In this document: positions 7,150-14,515 of the stretch, one piece after another
Numbering within the stretch: position 1 is the stretch's first letter
Layout of the letters: every line of letters begins with the position of its first letter
DNA from: Mucilaginibacter limnophilus
GTDB taxonomy: Bacteria; Bacteroidota; Bacteroidia; Sphingobacteriales; Sphingobacteriaceae
Direction of reading: 5' to 3'
Length of the DNA stretch: 64,000 nucleotides
NCBI RefSeq assembly: GCF_004005815.1
Contig: NZ_SACK01000008.1
Coordinates: forward strand, 1 to 64,000
Made by a program: the position numbers and the translations under genes
The notes under the pieces: model-generated
What the model saw: the letters and a program-made list of their open reading frames with translations, nothing else
Databases searched by the model: none
What the model was told of the DNA's origin: nothing

Positions 7150-8805
7150 ATGCTGCAAAGGCTTACCATTAACAATTACGCGCTTATTGACAACCTCGAT
7201 ATCAGTTTTGATAACGGGTTAAACATACTCACCGGTGAAACCGGCGCCGGAAAATCAATCATTTTAGGTGCGCTTTCGCTAATACTTGGTCAGCGGGCCG
7301 AAAGCCGGTATTTTTTCAATCAGCAAAAAAAATGTGTAATTGAGGGGCAGTTCAAGATCGACGGCTTTCATCTAAAAAGTTTTTTCGAGGAAAACGACTT
7401 CGACTATGAAGCCGAAACCGTTCTGCGCCGCGAGATAACCGCCGATGGTAAATCACGTGCCTTTGTTAACGATACGCCGGTTAATCTTACCTCGCTTAAA
7501 CAACTTGGCGAACGGCTGATCGACATACATTCACAGCATGCTACGTTAGAGATTAACGATGCGGGCTTCCAGTTACTGGTGATTGACGCGCAGGCGAAGA
7601 GTGATGCCCTGCTGAATACCTATCAGCAGAGATTTAAACAATACAAAAACGAAACGGCACGGCTAAAGCAATTAACAGAAGAAAACGACAAAGCCAAAGC
7701 CGACCTTGACTATTACCAATTTCAATACGATGAGCTGGAAAAAGCAGATCTTGTTGCCGATGAGCAGGAACAGCTTGAACAAGAGCTATATGCACTTAAC
7801 CACGCCGAAGAAATAAAACGGAACCTGCTGGCAGTGGCATATGTACTGCAGGACAGCGAAGCCGCAGCGCTTAACCAATTGAAAGAAGCAGCACAGCAGC
7901 TATCAAACCTGAGCAAGTATAACCCTCAGATTGAAGAATTGCACACGCGCCTTGGCAGTACCATTATTGAAATTAAAGATATTGCCGCTGAAGTTGAAAA
8001 TATAGAGCAGCGCACATTTACCGACGAAGCACGTGCTGAAGAGATAAACACCCGTCTCAGCATGATCTATAACCTGCAGAAAAAGCACCGTGTTACCACC
8101 AATGCCGAATTGCTGCAAATACAGGATGATCTTTCAGGCAAATTACAACAGGCGCTATTTGGCGACGAAGCCATTGAAAAACTGCAAAAAGAGATAGCTG
8201 CCATAAAAGCTGAACTGCAAAAATTAGCAGATGAACTGTCGGACAAACGTGCAAAAGCAATCCCTGCGATTGAGCAACAAGTAGTGGCCACACTTGCCGA
8301 AATGGGCATGAAGGATTCGGTGTTAAAAGTGGAGCTTTCTACTGTAGCCGACTTTACTAAAACGGGCACCGATAATGTCCGCTTCCTGTTCTCGGCTAAT
8401 AAGGGACATGCACCCGGCGAAATGAGCAAGGTTGCATCAGGTGGTGAGCTGTCACGGTTGATGCTGGGCATTAAATCGCTTATCGCACAAAATACCGCAT
8501 TGCCTACGATAATTTTTGATGAGATTGACACCGGCGTTTCAGGCGAGGTAGCATCAAAAGTAGGTACCATTATGGAGCGCCTTGCTGCCAACCTGCAGGT
8601 GATCACCATTACCCACCTGCCGCAGATAGCCGGTAAAGGCGAAAGTCATTACTTTGTGTATAAAGATAACGAGTCGGCTACGACATACACACGTATTAAA
8701 AAGTTAAATCAACAGGAACGTATTCTGGAAATAGCCAAAATGCTGAGCGGTGATAAACCCGGGGAGAGCGCTATTCAAAATGCTAAGGAATTGCTGGGAG
8801 TGTGA
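7150..8805 (+). CDS. recN: DNA repair protein RecN
   Basis: A 551-residue SMC-like ATPase that acts in double-strand break repair on the nucleoid. The N-terminus MLQRLTINNYALIDNLDI matches the RecN family start. Walker A is GETGAGKSIILGALSL (about residue 30), followed by the helical coiled-coil arms (about 150-370, rich in E/Q/A/L). The C-terminal ABC signature is VASGGELSRLMLGIKSL and Walker B is TIIFDEIDTGVSG, followed by ITITHLPQIAG. ATG 7150 was chosen because it gives the family N-terminus; an in-frame TTG at 7132 lies inside the terminator stem. No promoter could be placed between the terminator and the start, so expression may depend on read-through or on a promoter inside the preceding gene. 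Confidence 0.95.
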   Translation: MLQRLTINNYALIDNLDISFDNGLNILTGETGAGKSIILGALSLILGQRAESRYFFNQQKKCVIEGQFKIDGFHLKSFFEENDFDYEAETVLRREITADGKSRAFVNDTPVNLTSLKQLGERLIDIHSQHATLEINDAGFQLLVIDAQAKSDALLNTYQQRFKQYKNETARLKQLTEENDKAKADLDYYQFQYDELEKADLVADEQEQLEQELYALNHAEEIKRNLLAVAYVLQDSEAAALNQLKEAAQQLSNLSKYNPQIEELHTRLGSTIIEIKDIAAEVENIEQRTFTDEARAEEINTRLSMIYNLQKKHRVTTNAELLQIQDDLSGKLQQALFGDEAIEKLQKEIAAIKAELQKLADELSDKRAKAIPAIEQQVVATLAEMGMKDSVLKVELSTVADFTKTGTDNVRFLFSANKGHAPGEMSKVASGGELSRLMLGIKSLIAQNTALPTIIFDEIDTGVSGEVASKVGTIMERLAANLQVITITHLPQIAGKGESHYFVYKDNESATTYTRIKKLNQQERILEIAKMLSGDKPGESAIQNAKELLGV

Positions 8806-8841
8806 TAGTCATTACTGTTCGAAGCAATAACGATGTGTAGC

Positions 8842-8921
8842 GTCATCCCGAACTTGTTTTGGAATCCCTCAGGACTGTCAACCGATTTGCATGTGAGATG
8901 CTGAAACAAGTTCAGCATGAC
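8842..8921. repeat. Dispersed palindromic repeat, family A
   Basis: GTCATCCCGAACTTGTTTTG at the left end, and CTGAAACAAGTTCAGCATGAC at the right is its approximate inverse. It lies between the convergent recN and ahcY genes, beside a family B copy. Confidence 0.8.
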
Positions 8922-8940
8922 GTTTGGACGTTTAGTTTAA

Positions 8941-9010
8941 CTTTTGTCATGCTGAGGAACGAAGCATCTATCGGCAAATAGATGCTTCACTACGTTCAGC
9001 ATGACAAAAG
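8941..9010. repeat. Dispersed palindromic repeat, family B
   Basis: A 70-bp near-palindrome CTTTTGTCATGCTGAGGAAC ... ending CAGCATGACAAAAG. The inner arms are GAAGCATCTAT and ATAGATGCTTC. This is the cleanest copy of the B family in the window; others are at 18376-18434, 45453-45513 and 59308-59367. Confidence 0.85.
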
Positions 9011-9017
9011 CTTATAA

Positions 9018-9047
9018 CAAAAAAGGCATGGTTATCACCATGCCTTT
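9018..9047 (-). terminator. Terminator of ahcY (possibly bidirectional)
   Basis: Stem AAAGGCATGGT (9022-9032) / ACCATGCCTTT (9037-9047), 4-base loop. On the minus strand the stem is followed by a T-run, and on the plus strand by TCTTATT, so it could also serve recN. Confidence 0.8.
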
Positions 9048-9092
9048 CTTATTCTATCTTAATTCCTGAATCTTAATTCTTGAATCAAAATA

Positions 9093-10409
9093 TTAGTAAC
9101 GGTAGTACTCCGGTTTGAACGGGCCTTCAACAGTTACACCGATATATTCTGCCTGGTCCTGATCTAACACTTCCAGTTCAACACCAATTTTGGCAAGGTG
9201 CAGGCGGGCTACTTTCTCGTCAAGGTGTTTTGGCAGAGTGTAAACCTGGTTCTCGTATTTATCACCGTTAGTCCAAAGCTCTAATTGAGCAAGCGTTTGG
9301 TTGGTAAACGAGTTACTCATTACAAAGCTTGGGTGACCAGTTGCACAACCTAAGTTTACCAGGCGGCCTTCGGCAAGAACAATAACATCTTTGCCTTCAA
9401 TGGTATATTTATCTACCTGTGGCTTTATCTCGATTTTGGTATTACCATAAGCACCGTTTAACCAGGCCATATCAATTTCGTTATCAAAGTGTCCGATGTT
9501 ACAAACGATGGCTTTGTCTTTCAATGCGCGGAAATGTTCTTCACGAACAATATTTTTGTTGCCGGTAGCAGTTACTACGATGTCAGCTTCGGCTACAGCG
9601 GTTGAAAGTTTTTTCACTTCAAAACCTTCCATAGCGGCTTGCAAAGCGCAGATAGGGTCGATCTCGGTAACAATTACACGAACACCTGCATTACGAAGTG
9701 AATCGGCCGAACCTTTACCTACGTCGCCATAACCGCAAACAACAGCCACTTTACCGGCCATCATTACATCGGTAGCACGGCGGATAGCGTCAACCAATGA
9801 TTCACGGCAGCCGTATTTGTTATCGAATTTCGATTTGGTAACCGAATCGTTCACGTTGATAGCAGGCATTGGCAGGGTACCGTTCTTCATACGCTCGTAC
9901 AGTCGGTGTACGCCGGTAGTAGTTTCTTCAGAAAGGCCTTTAATTTCAGCAACCAGTTCAGGATATTTATCCAATACCATGTTGGTAAGGTCGCCGCCAT
10001 CATCCAATATCATATTCAATGGCTTGCGTTCTTCGCCAAAAAATAAAGTTTGCTCAATACACCAGTCAAATTCTTCGGCGTTCATGCCTTTCCAGGCATA
10101 TACAGAAATTCCGGCAGCAGCAATAGCGGCAGCGGCGTGATCCTGAGTTGAAAATATGTTGCATGACGACCAGGTAACTTCAGCGCCCAGCTCAATCAAA
10201 GTTTCAATTAACACGGCCGTTTGTATGGTCATGTGCAAGCAGCCTGCAATACGCGCGCCTTTCAATGGTTTTGAAGGGCCGTACTCCTGGCGAAGCGCCA
10301 TAAGGCCCGGCATTTCTGCTTCAGCCAATTCTATTTCTTTGCGGCCCCAATCAGCCAGCGATAAGTCTTTTACTTTGTGTTTTACGTAGGCAGTCTCTAC
10401 AGTCGACAT
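9093..10409 (-). CDS. ahcY: Adenosylhomocysteinase (S-adenosyl-L-homocysteine hydrolase)
   Basis: A 438-residue cytosolic NAD-dependent enzyme that splits S-adenosylhomocysteine into homocysteine and adenosine, keeping methylation reactions running. Family marks: [46 protein letters not shown]-binding [27 protein letters not shown] and the C-terminal FKPEYYRY (family PDHYRY-like ending). Length is normal. The start at 10409 ([18 protein letters not shown]) was preferred to an upstream frame extension to 10442, which would run through the predicted promoter. The -7 box TATTTTTG lies at 10437-10430 on the minus strand. A terminator follows the stop. Confidence 0.97.
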   Translation of the reverse strand: MSTVETAYVKHKVKDLSLADWGRKEIELAEAEMPGLMALRQEYGPSKPLKGARIAGCLHMTIQTAVLIETLIELGAEVTWSSCNIFSTQDHAAAAIAAAGISVYAWKGMNAEEFDWCIEQTLFFGEERKPLNMILDDGGDLTNMVLDKYPELVAEIKGLSEETTTGVHRLYERMKNGTLPMPAINVNDSVTKSKFDNKYGCRESLVDAIRRATDVMMAGKVAVVCGYGDVGKGSADSLRNAGVRVIVTEIDPICALQAAMEGFEVKKLSTAVAEADIVVTATGNKNIVREEHFRALKDKAIVCNIGHFDNEIDMAWLNGAYGNTKIEIKPQVDKYTIEGKDVIVLAEGRLVNLGCATGHPSFVMSNSFTNQTLAQLELWTNGDKYENQVYTLPKHLDEKVARLHLAKIGVELEVLDQDQAEYIGVTVEGPFKPEYYRY

Positions 10410-10429
10410 ATAATTCAAATTTTGAAATG

Positions 10430-10437
10430 CAAAAATA
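10430..10437 (-). promoter_or_regulatory. -7 box of the ahcY promoter
   Basis: TATTTTTG on the minus strand (10437-10430) matches TAnnTTTG. It predicts a transcription start near 10426 and a leader of about 17 bases. No good TTG at -33. Confidence 0.45.
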
Positions 10438-10551
10438 CGCATTAAGATTTTCTTAATGAAATGGTTGTGTTAAGCGTTGATTATATATGATTTACAGATT
10501 ACATGCCAGATTGCAGAACATAGCGGAATGTTATTTGTTGAGCATTAACTT

Positions 10552-10863
10552 ATGTTAGAACACGCGCTCATCATCGCCATGATAGTCCTCTTCATCCATG
10601 CCTGCAGCTGGCGCGGGATGATATTTGATGGTATAAAAAAAATTATTGAGCCGAAAGGGCATTTGTATAAACCCATATATGGCTGTCCTATCTGCATGAC
10701 ACCATATTACGGTACTATTATTTACCTTTTATTTTTTAAAGTATCCTTTGCTGATGGCTTGCTTACCGTAGCCGCAGCCAGCGGATTAAATGTTGTATCG
10801 GTATTGCTGATAGATATTAAGGACGCGCTATGCCATCCGAAAGAAGACGACACAAAGCCGTAA
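10552..10863 (+). CDS. Small membrane protein with CPxC motif, function unknown
   Basis: A 103-residue protein I do not recognise. It has an N-terminal hydrophobic helix (HALIIAMIVLFIHACSW), a middle cytoplasmic-like stretch, and the motif GCPICMTPYYGTIIYLLFF, which starts a second membrane segment. A third follows (LLTVAAASGLNVVSVLLI). The CPxC pair next to a membrane helix could bind metal or form a disulfide, but nothing proves this. It stands alone between ahcY (divergent) and the bacilliredoxin gene (same strand, 87 bases on). Codon use looks like that of its neighbours and the start is a plain ATG, so I take it as a real gene. Confidence 0.72.
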   Translation: MLEHALIIAMIVLFIHACSWRGMIFDGIKKIIEPKGHLYKPIYGCPICMTPYYGTIIYLLFFKVSFADGLLTVAAASGLNVVSVLLIDIKDALCHPKEDDTKP

Positions 10864-10917
10864 AGTCAACAGAATGTTATTATTACGCCTGCCACAGATA
10901 TATTATTTTTGATTTGA

Positions 10918-10925
10918 TATTTTTG
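10918..10925 (+). promoter_or_regulatory. -7 box for the bacilliredoxin gene
   Basis: TATTTTTG matches TAnnTTTG and ends 25 bases before the start codon, in a strongly AT-rich stretch. No TTG was found at the ideal distance. Confidence 0.4.
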
Positions 10926-10950
10926 TAAAAAATTAACTTAGGTAATAACT

Positions 10951-11364
10951 ATGATGTACCCTGAATATTTAGTAGCCCCAATGCGTGCCGAATTAACCAA
11001 CGCGGGCTTTGAGGAACTGAAAGACGCGCAAGCGGTAAAAGAAGCTATTGAAAGCGAAGGCACCGTGCTTGTTGTGGTAAACTCGGTTTGCGGATGTGCC
11101 GCTGCCAACGCCCGCCCTGCTGCCCGCGCTGCTGTAAAATACGAAAAGCACCCTGATAAACTGGTAACCGTTTTTGCCGGCATGGAAAAAGAAGCTGTTG
11201 ATACCGCACGTAACTACATGCTGCCTTATCCACCGTCATCGCCATCAATGGCATTATTTAAAGACGGCAAATTAGTGCATATCATCGAGCGCCATCAAAT
11301 TGAAGGCCGCCCTGCACAAATGATTGCCGATAACCTGGTTTACGCTTTTGATCAGTACTGCTAA
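10951..11364 (+). CDS. Bacilliredoxin, BrxA/BrxB (YphP/YqiW) family
   Basis: A 137-residue cytosolic thioredoxin-fold protein. The active site is Cys47-Gly-Cys49 in VNSVCGCAAANARPAA, the CGC signature of bacilliredoxins, which remove bacillithiol from oxidised protein thiols. The remaining family features are present: MYPEYLVAPMRAELTNAGFEEL at the N-terminus, YMLPYPPSSPSMALFKDGKL, and HQIEGRPAQMIADNL at the C-terminus. This implies the organism makes bacillithiol or a similar thiol, which is known for Bacteroidota but is not shown here by synthesis genes. Two adjacent Met codons can serve as start (10951 or 10954). Confidence 0.92.
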   Translation: MMYPEYLVAPMRAELTNAGFEELKDAQAVKEAIESEGTVLVVVNSVCGCAAANARPAARAAVKYEKHPDKLVTVFAGMEKEAVDTARNYMLPYPPSSPSMALFKDGKLVHIIERHQIEGRPAQMIADNLVYAFDQYC

Positions 11365-11373
11365 GGTTTTTTA

Positions 11374-11492
11374 GTCCGAAAGTCGGAAAAGTCCGGGAGT
11401 CGGAAAAGATCACCAAATAATAAAAAAACCGCTGCACAACAGCGGTTTTTTTATTAGCTTAATTTTCTTCCGGACTTTCCCGACTTTCGGAC
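11374..11492. repeat. Inverted pair of short-period arrays around a terminator
   Basis: Left array GTCCGAAAGTCGGAAAAGTC... (11374-11398) and right array (11468-11492) are inverse copies matching at 23 of 25 positions. Each arm is itself an iteration of an AGTCGGAA-like 7-8-mer. The centre holds the hairpin terminator at 11423-11452. The element lies between convergent genes. Confidence 0.75.
11423..11452. terminator. Bidirectional terminator between bacilliredoxin and DUF1080 genes
   Basis: AAAAAAACCGCTG, loop CACAA, CAGCGGTTTTTTT. It works in both directions, as suits the convergent genes on either side. Confidence 0.9.
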
Positions 11493-11499
11493 AAAAGAA

Positions 11500-12870
11500 C
11501 TACTTCAACTCTTTAATCTTAATACTTTTAAAGCTTACAGCATTACCATGATCCTGCAGCAGGATGTGTCCTTGCGGCGCTTCGCCGAAGTTTTGCCAGA
11601 TTTTGTATTTGCTGATGGCTACCAGGTCTTTAAATTCTTTTGAACCACGCTCGTACTCCAGCACCTTTACGCCATTAAGGTAATGCTCAACATGGTTGTT
11701 CGGATAAACCACTACCCTGCCGGTGTTCCAGTTGCCGGGCAGGTGTACAAAGCGGGCTTGCTTGTTGGCTTTTATTAAATCATACAATGATGCCAGCGTG
11801 CGGTTACCGTCGCGGCCAAGTTTGGCATCGGGATGGCGCTCATCGTCAAGCACCTGGTACTCCAGGCCAATAGCCGAGCCTTGTGTTTTTTCGTCAAGCG
11901 TAACAAAGTATTTTACACCGCTGTTGGCACCTTCGGTAAGTTTAAAATCGAATGAAAGGTCGAACGCTTTATATTGATCATTGCTTACAATATCACCGCC
12001 GTTGGTTGCTTCGCCGCCATCTGAAGGGGCAACGCTGATTACGCCATTAGTTATCGACCAACCTTTTGCCGGGAAACCACCGCCTTTGGCACTGCGCCAG
12101 CCGTTTGAAGTTTTTCCATCGAACAACAGCTTCCAGCCGTTTTGTTGTTCATAAGCCGACAGGTTGTTTGCTACAAGATTTACTACAAAAATGTCTTTAT
12201 CAAATGTCTCGGGTTTCAAGCTTGTAGTTTTTATCTGAATATTTTTAAACCATACCTTCTTGTTGGCTTGTGCCTCGGTAGTTATGCCATGCACCTGTAA
12301 ACCGATAAAGCCTGAAGCGTCAACCGTATCAATCACATAGCCTGCGGGTACACCGTTTATCCAGGTTTTAGTTTCGTTGCCAATGCATTCTATTTTGATA
12401 TGATTGAATTCGCCAACTTTAAATTTCCCTTTAGCAGCAGGGTTCAGATCAAGCGGATATAGCCAGTCGCGGCGGCCTTCATCGTAGATGCCACCTGTCC
12501 AGTCGCGCGGCGAAGGGTCAAATTCGCACTGGCGGCCATATACCCTGCCTTTGCCGCCGTATCCGGCAGCATCGTAATGACTGCGTGTTTGCACACCAGA
12601 GTTGCTTACATTGCTTTCCATTTTAACATCAAGCTCCAGCACAAAATCGCCGTATTCTTTTTCGGTTACCAGGAAAGTGTTGCCCGAGTTCATTACGGTA
12701 GTTCCCTGTATGGTACCGTCAACCACCTGGTAATCGGCAGTACCGGCCAGGCGTTTCCATCCGTTTAAAGTTTTTCCATCGAACAGGCTTGTATAACCTT
12801 TTTTTATTTGTGCCGATGCCGTAGTAGCAGCGGCTATTAACATCAGTGCAAGTATCTTATTGGTTTTCAT
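11500..12870 (-). CDS. Secreted protein with two DUF1080 (3-keto-disaccharide hydrolase) domains
   Basis: A 456-residue exported protein (signal MKTNKILALMLIAAATTASA). Two jelly-roll DUF1080 domains follow each other: residues about 24-215 (GYTSLFDGKTLNGWKRLAG ... VWFKNIQIK) and about 243-455 (NGWKLLFDGKTSNGWRSA ... HGNAVSFKSIKIKE). DUF1080 proteins have been linked to cleavage of 3-keto-glycosides made by Gfo/Idh/MocA oxidoreductases, and such an oxidoreductase lies directly upstream on the same strand (144-base gap holding a family D repeat). Most family members have one domain, so the tandem form is less usual. Whether both domains are active cannot be told here. Confidence 0.88.
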   Translation of the reverse strand: MKTNKILALMLIAAATTASAQIKKGYTSLFDGKTLNGWKRLAGTADYQVVDGTIQGTTVMNSGNTFLVTEKEYGDFVLELDVKMESNVSNSGVQTRSHYDAAGYGGKGRVYGRQCEFDPSPRDWTGGIYDEGRRDWLYPLDLNPAAKGKFKVGEFNHIKIECIGNETKTWINGVPAGYVIDTVDASGFIGLQVHGITTEAQANKKVWFKNIQIKTTSLKPETFDKDIFVVNLVANNLSAYEQQNGWKLLFDGKTSNGWRSAKGGGFPAKGWSITNGVISVAPSDGGEATNGGDIVSNDQYKAFDLSFDFKLTEGANSGVKYFVTLDEKTQGSAIGLEYQVLDDERHPDAKLGRDGNRTLASLYDLIKANKQARFVHLPGNWNTGRVVVYPNNHVEHYLNGVKVLEYERGSKEFKDLVAISKYKIWQNFGEAPQGHILLQDHGNAVSFKSIKIKELK

Positions 12871-12898
12871 GGTTGGTTTGTTGGTTATATTTTCTTAT

Positions 12899-12987
12899 GT
12901 CATTTCGACCGTAGGGAGAAATCTTCTAAAGCAACCGGCTCACTGCCATGACTAAGAAGATTTCTCCTCGTACCTCGTCGAAAAGAC
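12899..12987. repeat. Dispersed palindromic repeat, family D
   Basis: Left arm GTCATTTCGACCGTAGGGAG with AAATCTTCT; right arm AGAAGATTTCTCCTCGTACC ending TCGAAAAGAC (one base off the usual ATGAC end). It sits between the DUF1080 gene and the oxidoreductase gene of the same strand. Confidence 0.85.
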
Positions 12988-13013
12988 ATTGAGTATTAAT
13001 TTTATGAGGTGTC

Positions 13014-14333
13014 TTAAACTTTCAAATCCCATCCCGGCGCATACTCGCGGCTCCAAAGTTTCGTCGCTTCCGCGTCATTCAAAATGTGGCCGTTTTTTGT
13101 ATCGATGTTCAGCACTCGTCCTACACGCTGCGCGATGTTACCAAGCTGTGGTATTAATGTCGACTTGTGCCCTTCAGTTACCGGCTGGGTAAGTTTGGCA
13201 CTGCCCTGTATGGTTTGAATAAAGTTTGCCAGGTGGGTAGTATCAAGCAACTCGGTCGGACTCAGTTTATTGGTTGGGTCAACCACGGTATCATCCTTTA
13301 TTTCTTTTACAATCTTGTTGTTTCCATCCAGTACCTGGTAACCATTACCGCCGCCATAGTAAATGGTGCCGTTCTCACCGTAAAAAATCACGCCCCGGCC
13401 ATCGCCCTGGTAATGCTGATTACAACTGCGGCCCTCCCATGACAGCGCGGTATTGTTCGGAAAATTTACCAGTATGGTTTGCGTATCAGGTGTTTCCCAG
13501 TCATCTTTAAAGGCGAAGCGCCCGCCTGATGAGGTTACCCGCTCAGGGAAATCAGTACCTAAACCCCAGCGCATCACGTCAATTTCATGTGTGCCATTGT
13601 TAAGCGCCTCACCTGTGCCCCAGTTCCAGAACCAATGCCAGTTATAGTGGATCAGATTATCCTTATAAGGTTGGCGTGGCGCAAAACCCTGCCACAAATC
13701 ATAATTCAAATTTGCCGGAACTGCCACCTGCTTGCCTACGCCAATGCTTGCCCGGCGATTGGTATACCATCCGCGGGCAAAATACACACGCCCGATAATG
13801 CCCTGGTGCAGTTCGTCAACCATTTTCTGCACGTTGCTGAACGAACGACGCTGGCTGCCCATCTGTACAAAGCGGTTGTACTTTGTTGCCGCGGCAATGG
13901 CCAGTTCGCCTTCGTTAGGATTGTGGCTCAACGGTTTTTCAACGTACACATGCTTACCGGCCTGACAGGCAAGTATGGTTGCGGGCGCATGCCAATGGTC
14001 GGGAGCAGCTACAACTAAAGCGTCAAGGTCTTTTCGCTCAAGCAGTTTGCGTATATCGGTATAGCCTTTGGGTTTTTTGCCGGTGGTTTTCTCAACGTCG
14101 GCAATGCATTTGTTTAATACGTTGCTGTCAACATCGCATATATAGCCAATTTCCACATCAGCAACGCCTGCAAACTTTTGCGCCAGGTAACCGCCGCGGC
14201 CGTTAACGCCCATTATGCCAATAACAACCTTTTTATTTGGCGAGCCGGTATAAAAGCCTGATGCCAGTGACGGGCCTATCAAAAACGTAGAACCGGCGAT
14301 TGATACATTCCGGATAAAATTTCTTCTGTGCAT
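13014..14333 (-). CDS. Gfo/Idh/MocA-family oxidoreductase, exported
   Basis: A 439-residue NAD(P)-dependent sugar oxidoreductase. The N-terminus MHRRNFIRNVSIAGSTFLIG resembles a Tat signal (RRNFIR), so the enzyme may fold with its cofactor before export to the periplasm. The Rossmann start is KVVIGIMGVNGRGGYLAQKF; the catalytic segment is VYVEKPLSHNPNEGELAIAAA (EKP motif). The C-terminal alpha/beta domain includes YNWHWFWNWGTGEALNNGTHEIDVMRWG, typical of the secreted Bacteroidota and Planctomycetota subfamily. It probably oxidises a sugar C3 hydroxyl and supplies substrate to the adjacent DUF1080 protein; this partnership is inferred from family knowledge and position. Confidence 0.88.
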   Translation of the reverse strand: MHRRNFIRNVSIAGSTFLIGPSLASGFYTGSPNKKVVIGIMGVNGRGGYLAQKFAGVADVEIGYICDVDSNVLNKCIADVEKTTGKKPKGYTDIRKLLERKDLDALVVAAPDHWHAPATILACQAGKHVYVEKPLSHNPNEGELAIAAATKYNRFVQMGSQRRSFSNVQKMVDELHQGIIGRVYFARGWYTNRRASIGVGKQVAVPANLNYDLWQGFAPRQPYKDNLIHYNWHWFWNWGTGEALNNGTHEIDVMRWGLGTDFPERVTSSGGRFAFKDDWETPDTQTILVNFPNNTALSWEGRSCNQHYQGDGRGVIFYGENGTIYYGGGNGYQVLDGNNKIVKEIKDDTVVDPTNKLSPTELLDTTHLANFIQTIQGSAKLTQPVTEGHKSTLIPQLGNIAQRVGRVLNIDTKNGHILNDAEATKLWSREYAPGWDLKV

Positions 14334-14462
14334 GGTTTATAAGCATTGGTTAGGTAAACATAGCAGTAAATATATGTTATTACATATCAGCTTTTGTAAC
14401 AATTTGGAAACGTGTCCGTCTTAGTAATCGCTATATTAACCTTTGTAATTTAACGGTTTGCA

Positions 14463-14492
14463 TTGCGTAGCTTTAATAAACTGTTAAATTTG
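14463..14492 (+). promoter_or_regulatory. Promoter of the M1 aminopeptidase gene
   Basis: TTG (14463-14465), 19 bases, TAAATTTG (14485-14492): full consensus match. Predicted start near 14496 leaves a leader of about 20 bases. Confidence 0.7.
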
Positions 14493-14515
14493 TTTTTTTA
14501 ACACCTCATTTTTAT

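Noticed and set aside
8067-8609. Long minus-strand frame of 180 codons
   Set aside because: It lies wholly inside recN on the opposite strand; Ser/Ala/Cys-rich shadow of the RecN reading frame.
13587-14018. Plus-strand frame of 143 codons
   Set aside because: Antisense to the Gfo/Idh/MocA gene, with no recognisable domain.
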